A stretch of 64,000 nt of DNA from Symbiodinium natans (Eukaryota; Sar; Dinophyceae; Suessiales; Symbiodiniaceae): contig CAJNDS010000429.1 in the NCBI GenBank assembly GCA_905221605.1, positions 1 through 64,000 of the forward strand. Reading direction: 5' to 3'. How positions within the stretch are numbered: position 1 is the first letter of the stretch; the number at the start of each line of letters is the position of its first letter. The translations under genes were made by a program, and so were the position numbers. The notes under the pieces are model-generated. The model saw only the letters and a program-made list of their open reading frames with translations, was not told the DNA's origin and did no database searches. Positions 18,997 through 31,318 of this stretch are shown here, piece after piece.

Positions 18997-21913
18997 CTTC
19001 ACCTCCTTCAGAGACCCCCGAGAGCTCCTGGTTTCACGTTTTCAGGGTTCCCGAAAGAGAGCTCCAGGCTTCACCTCCTTCAGGGCCCCTCCAGAGCTCT
19101 GGTCTCACCTTTTATTCAGGGTTCCCGAAGGAGAGCTCCAGGTTTCACTTCCTTTAGGGTCCCGAGAGATCAAGCTTCGCCTCCATTAGGATCACCAAGA
19201 CAGAGGTGAAAGCCCCCCCAAGAGCTCCAGGTTTCACCTCCTTTAGGCCCCAAGAGCTCCAGGTTTCACCTCGTCTAGGCCCCCCCCAAGAGTCCAGGTG
19301 CCAGGTTTCACCTCCTTTAGGCCGCCCGAGAGCTCCAGGTTTCACCTCCTTTTAGGCACCCCGAGAGCTCCAGGTTTCACCTCCTTTAAGCCCCCCCGAG
19401 AGCTCCAGGTTTCACCTCCTTTAGGCCCCCCCAAGAGCTCCAGGTTTCACCTCCTTTAGGCGCCCCCGAGAGCTCCAGGTTTCACCTCCTTTAGGCCCCT
19501 CGAAAGCTCCAGGTTTCACCTCCTTTAGGCCCCCCCAAGAGCTCCAGGTTTCACCTCCTTTAGGCACCCCAAGAGCTCCAGGTTTCACCTCCTTTAGGCG
19601 CCCCCGAGAGCTCCAGGTTTCACCTCCTTTAGGCCCCCCGAGAGCTCCAGGTTTCACCTCCTTTAGGCGCCCCCGAGAGCTCCAGGTTTCACCTCCTTTA
19701 GGCCCCCCCAAGAGCTCCAGGTTTCACCTCCTTTAGGTTTCACCTCCTTTAGGCCCCCCCAAGAGCTCCAGGTTTCACCTCCTTTAGGCGCCCCCGAGAG
19801 CGCCAGGTTTCACCTCCTTTAGGCGCCCCCGAGAGCTCCAGGTTTCACCTCCTTTAGGCCCCCCGAGAGCTCCAGGTTTCACCTCCTTTAGGCCCCCCGA
19901 GAGCTCCAGGTTTCACCTCCTTTAGGCGCGCCCCCGAGAGCTCCAGGTTTCACCTCCTTTAGGCCCCTCGAAAGCTCCAGGTTTCACCTCCTTTAGGCCC
20001 CCCCAAGAGCTCCAGGTTTCACCTCCTTTAGGCACCCCAAGAGCTCCAGACCTCCTTTACACGCCCCCGAGAGCTCCAGGTTTCACCTCCTTTAGGCCCC
20101 CCGAGAGCTCCAGGTTTCACCTCCTTTAGGCCCCCCCCAGAGCTCCAGGTTTCACCTCCTTTAGGCCCCCCGAGAGCTCCAGGTTTCACCTCCTTCAGGC
20201 CCCCCCAAGAGCTCCAGGTTTCACCTCCTTTAGGCCACCCGAGAGCTCCAGGTTTCACCTCCTTTAAGGCACCCCGAGAGCTCCAGGTTTCACCTCCTTT
20301 AAGGCACCCCGAGAGCTCCAGGTTTCACCTCCTTTACCCTCCCTAACAGCTCCAGGTTTCACCTCCTTTAGGCCCCCCCAAGAGCTCCAGGTTTCACCTC
20401 CTTTAGGCCCCCCCAAGAGCTCCAGGTTTCACCTCCTTTAGGCCCCCCCAAGAGCTCCAGGTTTCACCTCCTTTAGGCACCCCAAGAGCTCCAGGTTTCA
20501 CCTCCTTTAGGCACCCCCAAGAGCTCCAGGTTTCACCTCCTTTAGGCACCCCCAAGAGCTCCAGGTTTCACCTCCTTTAGGCGCCCCAAGAGCTCCAGGT
20601 TTCACCTCCTTTAGGCGCCCCAAGAGCTCCAGGTTTCACCTCCTTTAGGCGCCCCCGAGAGCTCCAGGTTTCACCTCCTTTAGGCCCCCCCAAGAGCTCC
20701 AGGTTTCACATCCTTTAGGCCCCCACCTCCTTCTCCTTTAGGCCCCCCGAAAGCTCCAGGTTTCACCTCCTTTAGGCCCTCCCGAGAGCTTCAGGTTTCA
20801 CCTCCTTTAGGCCCCCCAACTCCTTTAGGCCCCCCGAGAGCTCCAGGCTTCACCTCCTTTAGGCCCCCCCAAGAGCTCCAGGTTTCACCTCCTTTAGGCC
20901 CCCCCGAGAGCTCCAGGTTTCACCTCCTTTAGGGCCCCCGAAAGCTCCAGGTTTCACCTCCTTTAGGGCCCAAGAGAATCCAGGTTTCACCTCCTTTAGG
21001 CGCCCCCGAGAGCTCCAGGTTTCACCTCCTTTAGGCCCCCCCAGACCTCCAGGTTTCACCTCCTTTAGGCCCCCGAGAGCTCCAGGTTTCACCTCCTTTA
21101 GGCCCCCCCAGACCTCCAGGTTTCACCTCCTTTAGGCCCCCCAAGAGCTCCAGGTTTCACCTCCTTTAGGCCCGCCGGAGAGCTCCAGGTTTCACCTCCT
21201 TTAGGCCTTTCCAGGAGCTCCAGGTTTCACCTCCTTCAGGCCTCCCAGGAGCTCAAGGTTTCACCTCCTTTAGCCCCCGCAGGAGCTCCAGGTTTCACCT
21301 CCTTTAGGCCCCCCCAAAACTCCAGGTTTCACCTCCTTTAGGCCCCCCCGAGAGCTCCAGGTTTCACTCCAGGTTTCACCTCCTTTAAGCCCCCCCAAGA
21401 GCTCCAGGTTTCACCTCCTTTACCCTCCCTAACAGCTCCAGGTTTCACCTCCTTTAGGCCCCCCCAAGATCTCCAGGCTTCACCTCCTTTAGGCCCCCCG
21501 AGAGCTCCAGGTTTCACCTCCTTTAGGCCCCCCAAGTTCACCTTCTTTAGGCACCCCCGAGAGCTCCAGGTTTCACTTCCTTTAGCCTTCCCCTCCCGAA
21601 AGCTCCCGAAACTCCAGGCTCCACCGCCCCCGAGAGCTCGAGGTTTCACCTCCTTTAGGCACCCGAGAGCTCCAGGTTTCACTTCCTTTAGCGCCCCGAC
21701 TCCCCCGAGAGTTCCAAGCAGTAGCTCCTTCAGAACTCCTTCAGAGTTTCCGAGAGCTCCAGTTTCACTTCCTTTAGAGCTGAGACCCCCGAAAGCTCCA
21801 GGCTTTACCTTCTTTTAGGGCACCCGAAGGCTGTAGGCTTCTCCTCCTTTAGGGCCCCCAAAAGCTTTAGACCCTCGAGAGCTCCAGGCTTCCCTTCCTT
21901 TAGGGAGGGCTCA
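18997..21913. repeat. 34-bp satellite long block (unit 2)
   Basis: Mirrors the unit 1 block variant by variant, with gains and losses of individual repeats (for example a short join TTTAGGTTTCACC near 19735). Confidence 0.95.
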
Positions 21914-22100
21914 CCCACAGCGATTCACTTGCTCCAAGGCTTCCAGCAGGGTTTCGGCTAATTTAGCGTATGTCGCTCTTAGCAGCACATGACAGAATCC
22001 CAGTGCATGTGTTTTGCGGTGCCACGCTCCAGGCTTCAGCTGGTTTCGGGCTGTGAGCGTCAAATCCAATAGTGCTTTGTGAGCAATATTCACTGCTTGC

Positions 22101-23036
22101 TTGATACAGCAATTTCCACTTTGGCATGTACTTCTTCGTAGTTCTTTTGCAGCAATGTGGCATATTGCTACACGCGCCATGCGTTCTTCCGCCATGCGGC
22201 GCATACCTTTGGTATCTTTGGCACCCATTGTTCTTTTGCTCTTCAAGCTTATGTGCAAGTGGCGGCAGCGTGCGAAAAGGGGATTGCAGAAGTGGATTGT
22301 GACAGAGTACCGCTGGCCACGAGTGGAGGATCACGTTTGTTTGGACATAGACCTACCAGCAGCTGAGTGCAGTGATCTGGCAGATCCGGCACATGCTGCT
22401 TTGGCAGGGAATTTGGAATTCATGCAAACGTTTGGAGCCAAGATCGCCGAGGGTGTTGATGGATACCTTGCATCGACGTGGGTTCATCGGAACCTTGGGT
22501 TGGCTCATCACCAAATCACCCTGGTTGCATGGGGAAGTCCGCACATGGAACTGTCAGATGGAACCTATAGCAAGCAAAAAGCTGGAGCAGCTGCCTGCGA
22601 GAAAGCTTGTGTGTTCCAAAGCTTATGCAAGCAATTTCGGCACAGCTTCGTGTTGATTTTATTTGCTGGGCATGGCGTCCATCCTGTTCAAGCAGGAAGC
22701 GGCGAAGCAGTCTTGGCTCTTCCTGCTCTACTGGAGTTTGTCTTTGGTAGACCACGCCAGTACTACCCTCGGCATAGTAAAGGGTCACTACGTTCGAAAG
22801 GTTTGGCGCAAGTACAAGCTTTGCTGCGAGTACCTCTCACATGGACTGGTTCGGTGCCTTGGACGAGCTGCATTCAAGCCTCCAGCAATCCCAACCAGGA
22901 TGGATGTGTTGGTCAAATGCTGAATGTGTATAAACTGGTGTCATTGCTGGCGAAACAGGATGGGCACATTCTGTTTTTGGGAGAAGAGCGAGCAGATTTT
23001 AGCGCATGTTGTGCGGCGTATCATCACTTGAAATAG
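22101..23036 (+). CDS. Core 1 open frame, 311 codons (unit 3), unknown
   Basis: As unit 2 but with Q rather than K and GGT rather than GGA at the synonymous site, so unit 2 carries the private changes. Confidence 0.35.
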   Translation: MIQQFPLWHVLLRSSFAAMWHIATRAMRSSAMRRIPLVSLAPIVLLLFKLMCKWRQRAKRGLQKWIVTEYRWPRVEDHVCLDIDLPAAECSDLADPAHAALAGNLEFMQTFGAKIAEGVDGYLASTWVHRNLGLAHHQITLVAWGSPHMELSDGTYSKQKAGAAACEKACVFQSLCKQFRHSFVLILFAGHGVHPVQAGSGEAVLALPALLEFVFGRPRQYYPRHSKGSLRSKGLAQVQALLRVPLTWTGSVPWTSCIQASSNPNQDGCVGQMLNVYKLVSLLAKQDGHILFLGEERADFSACCAAYHHLK

Positions 23037-23197
23037 TGATCATCAGAAAAAATGGTTGCAGTGCTGCGTGTTGATGTCAGAAAATAACAGCCACTACTAG
23101 CTGACATCTTCGCAAATGCCATTTCTGGTAATTATGCAGCTTCTATCGTAGAAACCCACGGTCAAGATACAGCTTCGGCGAATCGAATCAAGCAGCC

Positions 23198-23589
23198 AGG
23201 TCTCACCTTTTTTAGGCCCCCCCCCCCCCACCCGGAGCTACGGGCTTCACCTCCTTTAGGCCCCTGCCGAGAGGTCCAGGTTTCACCTCCTTAAGGCCCC
23301 CCCGGAGAGCTCCAGGTTTCACCTCCTTTAGGCACCCCTGAGAGCTCCAGGTTTCACCTCCTTTAGCCCCCCCGAAATCACCCCCTTTAGGCCCCCCCAA
23401 AAAGCTCCAGGTTTCACCCCCTTAGCCCCCCAAAACCTCCTTTAGGCCCCTTCGAGAGCTCCAAGTTTCACCCGAGAGAGCTCCCACCTCCTTTAGGTCC
23501 CTGAAAGCTCCTGGTTTAGGCCCCCCCGAGAGCTCCACACCTCCTTTAGGCCCCCCGAGAGCTGCAGGTTTCACCTCCTTTAGGCTCCC
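23198..23589. repeat. 34-bp satellite spacer between cores (unit 3)
   Basis: Nearly identical to the unit 2 spacer. Confidence 0.9.
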
Positions 23590-23616
23590 CGAAGATCAAG
23601 CTCCACGCAACACTCT

Positions 23617-24021
23617 GTGTTCCAGCAGCATTTTCCGTTGCAGTATCAGTCATGTAGTCATGACACTACAACATGGCCTGAACCGAACAGTACATTAAGA
23701 AGTACAGAGTTAAATATGCCGCAGCCTTGCACCAACCACTTTATGGAGCACCGGAAAATGTCACGTGCACTGGACGCCCTTGGCGTTGCGCTGCAGTCAA
23801 CCGCAAGGGAACCACTGATGCTGGAGCGCTTTGGCAGAGTGGTTCCCATGCTATTTGCAAAGGATGACTGGGAAAGCGACGATCCATTTCATTTGGATAA
23901 CGGTGAACGTGACCAAGTGCATGATCAGCTTCGGCAGCTGCATACTGAACGTGCTGCCCTTCTTTGCTCATGCAGATGGCTGTCTACAAAGGTTGAGTTG
24001 CTCAAAACAATGATTTTTTAG
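23617..24021 (+). CDS. Core 2 exon-like frame a (unit 3), unknown
   Basis: Same predicted protein as in unit 1. Confidence 0.4.
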   Translation: MFQQHFPLQYQSCSHDTTTWPEPNSTLRSTELNMPQPCTNHFMEHRKMSRALDALGVALQSTAREPLMLERFGRVVPMLFAKDDWESDDPFHLDNGERDQVHDQLRQLHTERAALLCSCRWLSTKVELLKTMIF

Positions 24022-24122
24022 CAAACCATGACAGTTTCTGTAAATCAATCCACTCGTAAGCACATAAGTTAGTGTTTCCCAAAGCTCTGTGGCTTTTAGA
24101 GAATATACGGGGATGATAGGCT

Positions 24123-24467
24123 GTGAAGATTCCTGGACTATTCTTTGAAAACGGCCAGGTCAATAAGATGGAGCAGCAATGGCTCTGCGACAGCGGAACA
24201 TGCATGCTGGCACTGAATGTCGACGCCGTGTTTGAGCTCTTGTACGAAGTCCATGTTGAGCAAGACGTTTCCATCGAAGACATCCTAAACGTCATCTTTG
24301 ACAGCACCGAGCAAATCCAGCGAATGCTCAGCAAGCTGGAGAAAGAGGATGACCCTCAGATGGACGCGATCCTGGACATGTGCCTAGCTACTATGGATCA
24401 ACGTCAACAACGAAGGGTATTGCAGAGGTTGGTGAATGCCTTTAGTATGTATGAATATGTCGACTAG
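24123..24467 (+). CDS. Core 2 exon-like frame b (unit 3), unknown
   Basis: Same predicted protein as in unit 1. Confidence 0.5.
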   Translation: MKIPGLFFENGQVNKMEQQWLCDSGTCMLALNVDAVFELLYEVHVEQDVSIEDILNVIFDSTEQIQRMLSKLEKEDDPQMDAILDMCLATMDQRQQRRVLQRLVNAFSMYEYVD

Positions 24468-24547
24468 ACAACATCCGAGGAAAAAAGGCAAGCTGGCACA
24501 GATCTTCCCTACACAAAAACAGGGTCGAAAGGTATCACATAAGAAGC

Positions 24548-27500
24548 CTTCACCTCCTTCAGAGACCCCCGAGAGCTCCTGGTTTCACGTTTTCAGGGTT
24601 CCCGAAAGAGAGCTCCAGGCTTCACCTCCTTCAGGGCCCCTCCAGAGCTCTGGTCTCACCTTTTATTCAGGGTTCCCGAAGGAGAGCTCCAGGTTTCACT
24701 TCCTTTAGGGTCCCGAGAGATCAAGCTTCGCCTCCATTAGGATCACCAAGACAGAGGTGAAAGCCCCCCCAAGAGCTCCAGGTTTCACCTCCTTTAGGCC
24801 CCAAGAGCTCCAGGTTTCACCTCGTCTAGGCCCCCCCCAAGAGTCCAGGTGCCAGGTTTCACCTCCTTTAGGCCGCCCGAGAGCTCCAGGTTTCACCTCC
24901 TTTTAGGCACCCCGAGAGCTCCAGGTTTCACCTCCTTTAAGCCCCCCCGAGAGCTCCAGGTTTCACCTCCTTTAGGCCCCCCCAAGAGCTCCAGGTTTCA
25001 CCTCCTTTAGGCGCCCCCGAGAGCTCCAGGTTTCACCTCCTTTAGGCCCCTCGAAAGCTCCAGGTTTCACCTCCTTTAGGCCCCCCCAAGAGCTCCAGGT
25101 TTCACCTCCTTTAGGCACCCCAAGAGCTCCAGGTTTCACCTCCTTTAGGCGCCCCCGAGAGCTCCAGGTTTCACCTCCTTTAGGCCCCCCGAGAGCTCCA
25201 GGTTTCACCTCCTTTAGGCGCCCCCGAGAGCTCCAGGTTTTACCTCCTTTAGGCCCCCCCAAGAGCTACAGGTTTCACCTCCTTTAGGCCCCCCCAAGAG
25301 CTCCAGGTTTCACCTCCTTTAGGCGCCCCCGAGAGCGCCAGGTTTCACCTCCTTTAGGCGCCCCCGAGAGCTCCAGGTTTCACCTCCTTTAGGCCCCCCG
25401 AGAGCTCCAGGTTTCGCCTCCTTTAGGTTCCCCCAAGAGCTCCAGGTTTCACCTCCTTTAGGCCCCCCGAGAGCTCCAGGTTTCACCTCCTTTGGGCGCC
25501 CCCGAGAGCTCCAGGTTTCACCTCCTTTAGGCCCCTCGAAAGCTCCAGGTTTCACCTCCTTTAGGCCCCCCCAAGAGCTCCAGGTTTCACCTCCTTTAGG
25601 CACCCCAAGAGCTCCAGGTTTCACCTCCTTTACACGCCCCCGAGAGCTCCAGGTTTCACCTCCTTTAGGCCCCCCGAGAGCTCCAGGTTTCACCTCCTTT
25701 AGGCCCCCCCCAGAGCTCCAGGTTTCACCTCCTTTAGGCCCCCCGAGAGCTCCAGGCACCTCCTTCAGGCCCCCCCAAGAGCTCCAGGTTTCACCTCCTT
25801 TAGGCCACCCGAGAGCTCCAGGTTTCACCTCCTTTAAGGCACCCCGAGAGCTCCAGGTTTCACCTCCTTTAAGGCACCCCGAGAGCTCCAGGTTTCACCT
25901 CCTTTACCCTCCCTAACAGCTCCAGGTTTCACCTCCTTTAGGCCCCCCCAAGAGCTCCAGGTTTCACCTCCTTTAGGCCCCCCCAAGAGCTCCAGGTTTC
26001 ACCTCCTTTAGGCCCCCCCAAGAGCTCCAGGTTTCACCTCCTTTAGGCACCCCAAGAGCTCCAGGTTTCACCTCCTTTAGGCACCCCCAAGAGCTCCAGG
26101 TTTCACCTCCTTTAGGCCCCCCCAAGAGCTCCAGGTTTCACCTCCTTTAGGCGCCCCAAGAGCTCCAGGTTTCACCTCCTTTAGGCGCCCCAAGAGCTCC
26201 AGGTTTCACCTCCTTTAGGCGCCCCCGAGAGCTCCAGGTTTCACCTCCTTTAGGCCCCCCCGAGAGCTCCAGGTTTCACCTCCTTTAAGCCCCCCCAAGA
26301 CCTCCAGGTTTCACATCCTTTAGGCCCCCACCTCCTTCTCCTTTAGGCCCCCCGAAAGCTCCAGGTTTCACCTCCTTTAGGCCCTCCCGAGAGCTCCAGG
26401 TTTCACCTCCTTTAGGCCCCCCAAGAGCTTCAGGTTTCACCTCCTTTAGGCCCCCCAACTCCTTTAGGCCCCCCGAGAGCTCCAGGCTTCACCTCCTTTA
26501 GGCCCCCCCAAGAGCTCCAGGTTTCACCTCCTTTAGGCCCCCCCGAGAGCTCCAGGTTTCACCTCCTTTAGGGCCCCCGGAAGCTCCAGGTTTCACCTCC
26601 TTTAGGGCCCAAGAGAATCCAGGTTTCACCTCCTTTAGGCGCCCCCGAGAGCTCCAGGTTTCACCTCCTTTAGGCCCCCCCAGACCTCCAGGTTTCACCT
26701 CCTTTAGGCCCCCGAGAGCTCCAGGTTTCACCTCCTTTAGGCCCCCCCAGACCTCCAGGTTTCACCTCCTTTAGGCCCCCCCAAGAGCTCCAGGTTTCAC
26801 CTCCTTTAGGCACCCCAAGAGCTCCAGGTTTCACCTCCTTTAGGCACCCCCAAGAGCTCCAGGTTTCACCTCCTTTAGGCCCCCCCAAGAGCTCCAGGTT
26901 TCACCTCCTTTAGGCGCCCCAAGAGCTCCAGGTTCACCTCCTTTAGGCGCCCCAAGAGCTCCAGGTTTCACCTCCTTTAGGCGCCCCCGAGAGCTCCAGG
27001 TTTCACCTCCTTTAGGCCCCCCCGAGAGCTCCAGGTTTCACCTCCTTTAAGCCCCCCCAAGAGCTCCAGGTTTCACCTCCTTTACCCTCCCTAACAGCTC
27101 CAGGTTTCACCTCCTTTAGGCCCCCCCAAGATCTCCAGGCTTCACCTCCTTTAGGCCCCCCGAGAGCTCCAGGTTTCACCTCCTTTAGGCCCCCCAAGTT
27201 CACCTTCTTTAGGCACCCCCGAGAGCTCCAGGTTTCACTTCCTTTAGCCTTCCCCTCCCGAAAGCTCCCGAAACTCCAGGCTCCACCGCCCCCGAGAGCT
27301 CGAGGTTTCACCTCCTTTAGGCACCCGAGAGCTCCAGGTTTCACTTCCTTTAGCGCCCCGACTCCCCCGAGAGTTCCAAGCAGTAGCTCCTTCAGAACTC
27401 CTTCAGAGTTTCCGAGAGCTCCAGTTTCACTTCCTTTAGAGCTGAGACCCCCGAAAGCTCCAGGCTTTACCTTCTTTTAGGGCACCCGAAGGCTGTAGGC

Positions 27501-27575
27501 TTCTCCTCCTTTAGGGCCCCCAAAAGCTTTAGACCCTCGAGAGCTCCAGGCTTCCCTTCCTTTAGGGAGGGCTCA
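24548..27575. repeat. 34-bp satellite long block (unit 3)
   Basis: Longest of the long blocks. About 26760-27010 contains a local re-duplication of the variants seen at about 26050-26270. Confidence 0.95.
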
Positions 27576-27762
27576 CCCACAGCGATTCACTTGCTCCAAG
27601 GCTTCCAGCAGGGTTTCGGCTAATTTAGCGTATGTCGCTCTTAGCAGCACATGACAGAATCCCAGTGCATGTGTTTTGCGGTGCCACGCTCCAGGCTTCA
27701 GCTGGTTTCGGGCTGTGAGCGTCAAATCCAATAGTGCTTTGTGAGCAATATTCACTGCTTGC

Positions 27763-28698
27763 TTGATACAGCAATTTCCACTTTGGCATGTACTTCTTCG
27801 TAGTTCTTTTGCAGCAATGTGGCATATTGCTACACGCGCCATGCGTTCTTCCGCCATGCGGCGCATACCTTTGGTATCTTTGGCGCCCATTGTTCTTTTG
27901 CTCTTCAAGCTTATGTGCAAGTGGCGGCAGCGTGCGAAAAGGGGATTGCAGAAGTGGATTGTGACAGAGTACCGCTGGCCACGAGTGGAGGATCACGTTT
28001 GTTTGGACATAGACCTACCAGCAGCTGAGTGCAGTGATCTGGCAGATCCGGCACATGCTGCTTTGGCAGGGAATTTGGAATTCATGCAAACGTTTGGAGC
28101 CAAGATCGCCGAGGGTGTTGATGGATACCTTGCATCGACGTGGGTTCATCGGAACCTTGGGTTGGCTCATCACCAAATCACCCTGGTTGCATGGGGAAGT
28201 CCGCACATGGAACTGTCAGATGGAACCTATAGCAAGCAAAAAGCTGGAGCAGCTGCCTGCGAGAAAGCTTGTGTGTTCCAAAGCTTATGCAAGCAATTTC
28301 GGCACAGCTTCGTGTTGATTTTATTTGCTGGGCATGGCGTCCATCCTGTTCAAGCAGGAAGCGGCGAAGCAGTCTTGGCTCTTCCTGCTCTACTGGAGTT
28401 TGTCTTTGGTAGACCACGCCAGTACTACCCTCGGCATAGTAAAGGGTCACTACGTTCGAAAGGTTTGGCGCAAGTACAAGCTTTGCTGCGAGTACCTCTC
28501 ACATGGACTGGTTCGGTGCCTTGGACGAGCTGCATTCAAGCCTCCAGCAATCCCAACCAGGATGGATGTGTTGGTCAAATGCTGAATGTGTATAAACTGG
28601 TGTCATTGCTGGCGAAACAGGATGGGCACATTCTGTTTTTGGGAGAAGAGCGAGCAGATTTTAGCGCATGTTGTGCGGCGTATCATCACTTGAAATAG
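27763..28698 (+). CDS. Core 1 open frame, 311 codons (unit 4), unknown
   Basis: As unit 3, plus one synonymous change (GCA to GCG, near 27884). Confidence 0.35.
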   Translation: MIQQFPLWHVLLRSSFAAMWHIATRAMRSSAMRRIPLVSLAPIVLLLFKLMCKWRQRAKRGLQKWIVTEYRWPRVEDHVCLDIDLPAAECSDLADPAHAALAGNLEFMQTFGAKIAEGVDGYLASTWVHRNLGLAHHQITLVAWGSPHMELSDGTYSKQKAGAAACEKACVFQSLCKQFRHSFVLILFAGHGVHPVQAGSGEAVLALPALLEFVFGRPRQYYPRHSKGSLRSKGLAQVQALLRVPLTWTGSVPWTSCIQASSNPNQDGCVGQMLNVYKLVSLLAKQDGHILFLGEERADFSACCAAYHHLK

Positions 28699-28859
28699 TG
28701 ATCATCAGAAAAAATGGTTGCAGTGCTGCGTGTTGATGTCAGAAAATAACAGCCACTACTAGCTGACATCTTCGCAAATGCCATTTCTGGTAATTATGCA
28801 GCTTCTATCGTAGAAACCCACGGTCAAGATACAGCTTCGGCGAATCGAATCAAGCAGCC

Positions 28860-29254
28860 AGGTCTCACCTTTTTTAGGCCCCCCCCCCCCTTCCACCCGG
28901 AGCTACGGGCTTCACCTCCTTTAGGCCCCTGCCGAGAGGTCCAGGTTTCACCTCCTTGAGGCCCCCCCGGAGAGCTCCAGGTTTCACCTCCTTTAGGCAC
29001 CCCTGAGAGCTCCAGGTTTCACCTCCTTTAGCCCCCCCGAAATCACCCCCTTCAGGCCCCCCCAAAAAGCTCCAGGTTTCACCCCCTTAGCCCCCCAAAA
29101 CCTCCTTTAGGCCCCTTGGAGAGCTCCAAGTTTCACCCGAGAGAGCTCCCACCTCCTTTAGGTCCCTGAAAGCTCCTGGTTTAGGCCCCCCCGAGAGCTC
29201 CACACCTCCTTTAGGCCCCCCGAGAGCTGCAGGTTTCACCTCCTTTAGGCTCCC
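28860..29254. repeat. 34-bp satellite spacer between cores (unit 4)
   Basis: As in units 2-3, with small private changes (CTTCCACCC after the C run, CCTTGAGG). Confidence 0.9.
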
Positions 29255-29281
29255 CGAAGATCAAGCTCCACGCAACACTCT

Positions 29282-29685
29282 GTGTTCCAGCAGCATTTTC
29301 CGTTGCAGTATCAGTCATGTAGCCATGACACTACAACATGGCCTGAACCGAACACTACATTAAGAAGTACAGAGTTAAATATGCCGCAGCCTTGCACCAA
29401 CCACTTTATAGAGCACCGGAAATGTCACGTGCACTGGACGCCCTTGGCGTTGCGCTGCAGTCAACCGCAAGGGAACCACTGATGCTGGAGCGCTTTGGCA
29501 GAGTGGTTCCCATGCTATTTGCAAAGGATGACTGGGAAAGCGACGATCCATTTCATCTGGATAACGGTGAACGTGACCAAGTGCATGATCAGCTTCGGCA
29601 GCTGCATACTGAACGTGCTGCCCTTCTTTGCTCATGCAGATGGCTGTCTACAAAGGTTGAGTTGCTCAAAACAATGATTTTTTAG
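29282..29685 (+). pseudogene. Core 2 frame a (unit 4), frameshifted
   Basis: A single A is missing (GGAAATGTC for GGAAAATGTC, near 29421), splitting the frame into 29282-29482 and 29392-29685. If the real exon starts downstream of this point, the indel is intronic and harmless. The downstream part keeps one synonymous change (TTG to CTG). Two upstream bases (TAGCCATGAC and GAACACTAC) match the old copy at 55.1 kb rather than units 1-3. Confidence 0.45.
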
Positions 29686-29832
29686 CAAACCATGACAGTT
29701 TCTGTAAATCAATCCACTCGTAAGCACATAAGTTAGTGTTTCCCAAAGCTCTGTGGCTTTTAGAGAATATACGGGGATGATAGGCTGTGAAGATTCCTGG
29801 ACTATTACTTTGAAAACGGCCAGGTCAATAAG

Positions 29833-30132
29833 ATGGAGCAGCAATGGCTCTGCGACAGCGGAACATGCATGCTGGCACTGAATGTCGACGCCGTGTTTGA
29901 GCTCTTGTACGAAGTCCATGTTGAGCAAGACGTTTCCATCGAAGACATCCTAAACGTCATCTTTGACAGCACCGAGCAAATCCAGCGAATGCTCAGCAAG
30001 CTGGAGAAAGAGGATGACCCTCAGATGGACGCGATCCTGGACATGTGCCTAGCTACTATGGATCAACGTCAACAACGAAGGGTATTGCAGAGGTTGGTGA
30101 ATGCCTTTAGTATGTATGAATATGTCGACTAG
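29833..30132 (+). CDS. Core 2 exon-like frame b (unit 4), unknown
   Basis: Identical from the first ATG to the stop to the other units. A 1-bp insertion (CTATTACTTTG) lies upstream of the ATG, consistent with that part being non-coding. Confidence 0.5.
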   Translation: MEQQWLCDSGTCMLALNVDAVFELLYEVHVEQDVSIEDILNVIFDSTEQIQRMLSKLEKEDDPQMDAILDMCLATMDQRQQRRVLQRLVNAFSMYEYVD

Positions 30133-30212
30133 ACAACATCCGAGGAAAAAAGGCAAGCTGGCACAGATCTTCCCTACACAAAAACAGGGTCGAAAGGTAT
30201 CACATAAGAAGC

Positions 30213-30904
30213 CTTCACCTCCTTCAGAGACCCCCGAGAGCTCCTGGTTTCACGTTTTCAGGGTTCCCGAAAGAGAGCTCCAGGCTTCACCTCCTTCAGG
30301 GCCCCTCCAGAGCTCTGGTTTCACCTTTTATTCAGGGTTCCCGAAGGAGAGCTCCAGGTTTCACTTCCTTTAGGGTCCCGAGAGATCAAGCTTCGCCTCC
30401 ATTAGGATCACCAAGACAGAGGTTTCACCTCCTTCAGGGCCCCCCCCCTCCAGAGCTCCCATCAAGCTTCGCCTCCATTAGGATCACCAAGACAGAGGTT
30501 TCACCTCCTGCAGGGCGCCCCCTCCAGAGCTCCCAGCTTTTACCTCTTCAGGTTTTCTTTAGCACCCCCCCCCCCCCTCCCCCCAAAGCTCCTGGTTTCA
30601 CCTTTTTTTGGAATTCGTCTAGGGTTCTCAAGACCTCCAGGCTTCACGTCCTTTAGCTTCCCTGAGGTTTCATGAGAGAGATCCAGGCTTTGCTCATCTT
30701 AGGCCCCTGGCTTCACCTCCTTCGAGAGCTCCAGGTTTCACCTCCTTTAGGTTTCCCCAAGAGCTCAAAGCTTCACCGGTTTTACCTCCTTTAGCCCCGA
30801 GAGCTCCTTTAGCACATCCTTCAGGGTCCTCGAGAGCTCCAGGCTTCACCTCCTTGAGGACCCCGAAAGCCTCCCCAGGCTTCACTTTTTCTAGAGCATC
30901 CTTT
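30213..30904. repeat. Degenerate 34-bp satellite after core 2 of unit 4
   Basis: Starts like other units, then departs at about 30420 into irregular satellite with long C runs. From about 30480 it is duplicated, with small changes, at about 35430-35890. Confidence 0.85.
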
Positions 30905-31318
30905 AGGGCTGTGAGCATTACATCCAGCAGTTGTGCTTCTTCGTAGTTGTTTGCAGCAATGTGGCATATCTCTTCTTCAAAGGGTTTTGAATCAATGTAT
31001 GTTCGCGAGCCGTGGCCGTTGGAGCCGTTGACAGCTCTCAAAGCGAAACTTTTGACGCCGCAATTGCCTCCATGCCCCCCAGAGAGCTCCAGGCTTCACT
31101 TCCTTTAGGGTTTTGAGAGCTGCAGGATTCACCTCCTTAGGGCACCCCGACAGCTCCACCTCCGAGAGCTCCAGGCTTTCTCACTGCTTAATCTTCGTTT
31201 CTCTCGGGTCCTCAGAGATCCTTACAGCCATGGACAGGCCGTGCTCTCAGCAGGACACCAGCGTGACATGTTCATACATACTGTTCACTTGATCTAAGAA
31301 TGAACTTCTACTGGATCC
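30905..31318 (-). other. Segment A copy 1, minus-strand exon-like frame
   Basis: Unique sequence duplicated at 35891-36299. The minus strand reads IDSKPFEEEICHIAANNYE, then EAQLLDVMLTALKDALEKV, and continues without a stop into satellite read as KPGEAFG and LKEVKPGALE. Similar to minus-strand core 1 (ICHIAA and LLDLTLTA at about 3800-3935). A 4-bp indel between the copies falls before IDSK, so the exon would start near there. No domain recognised. Confidence 0.35.
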
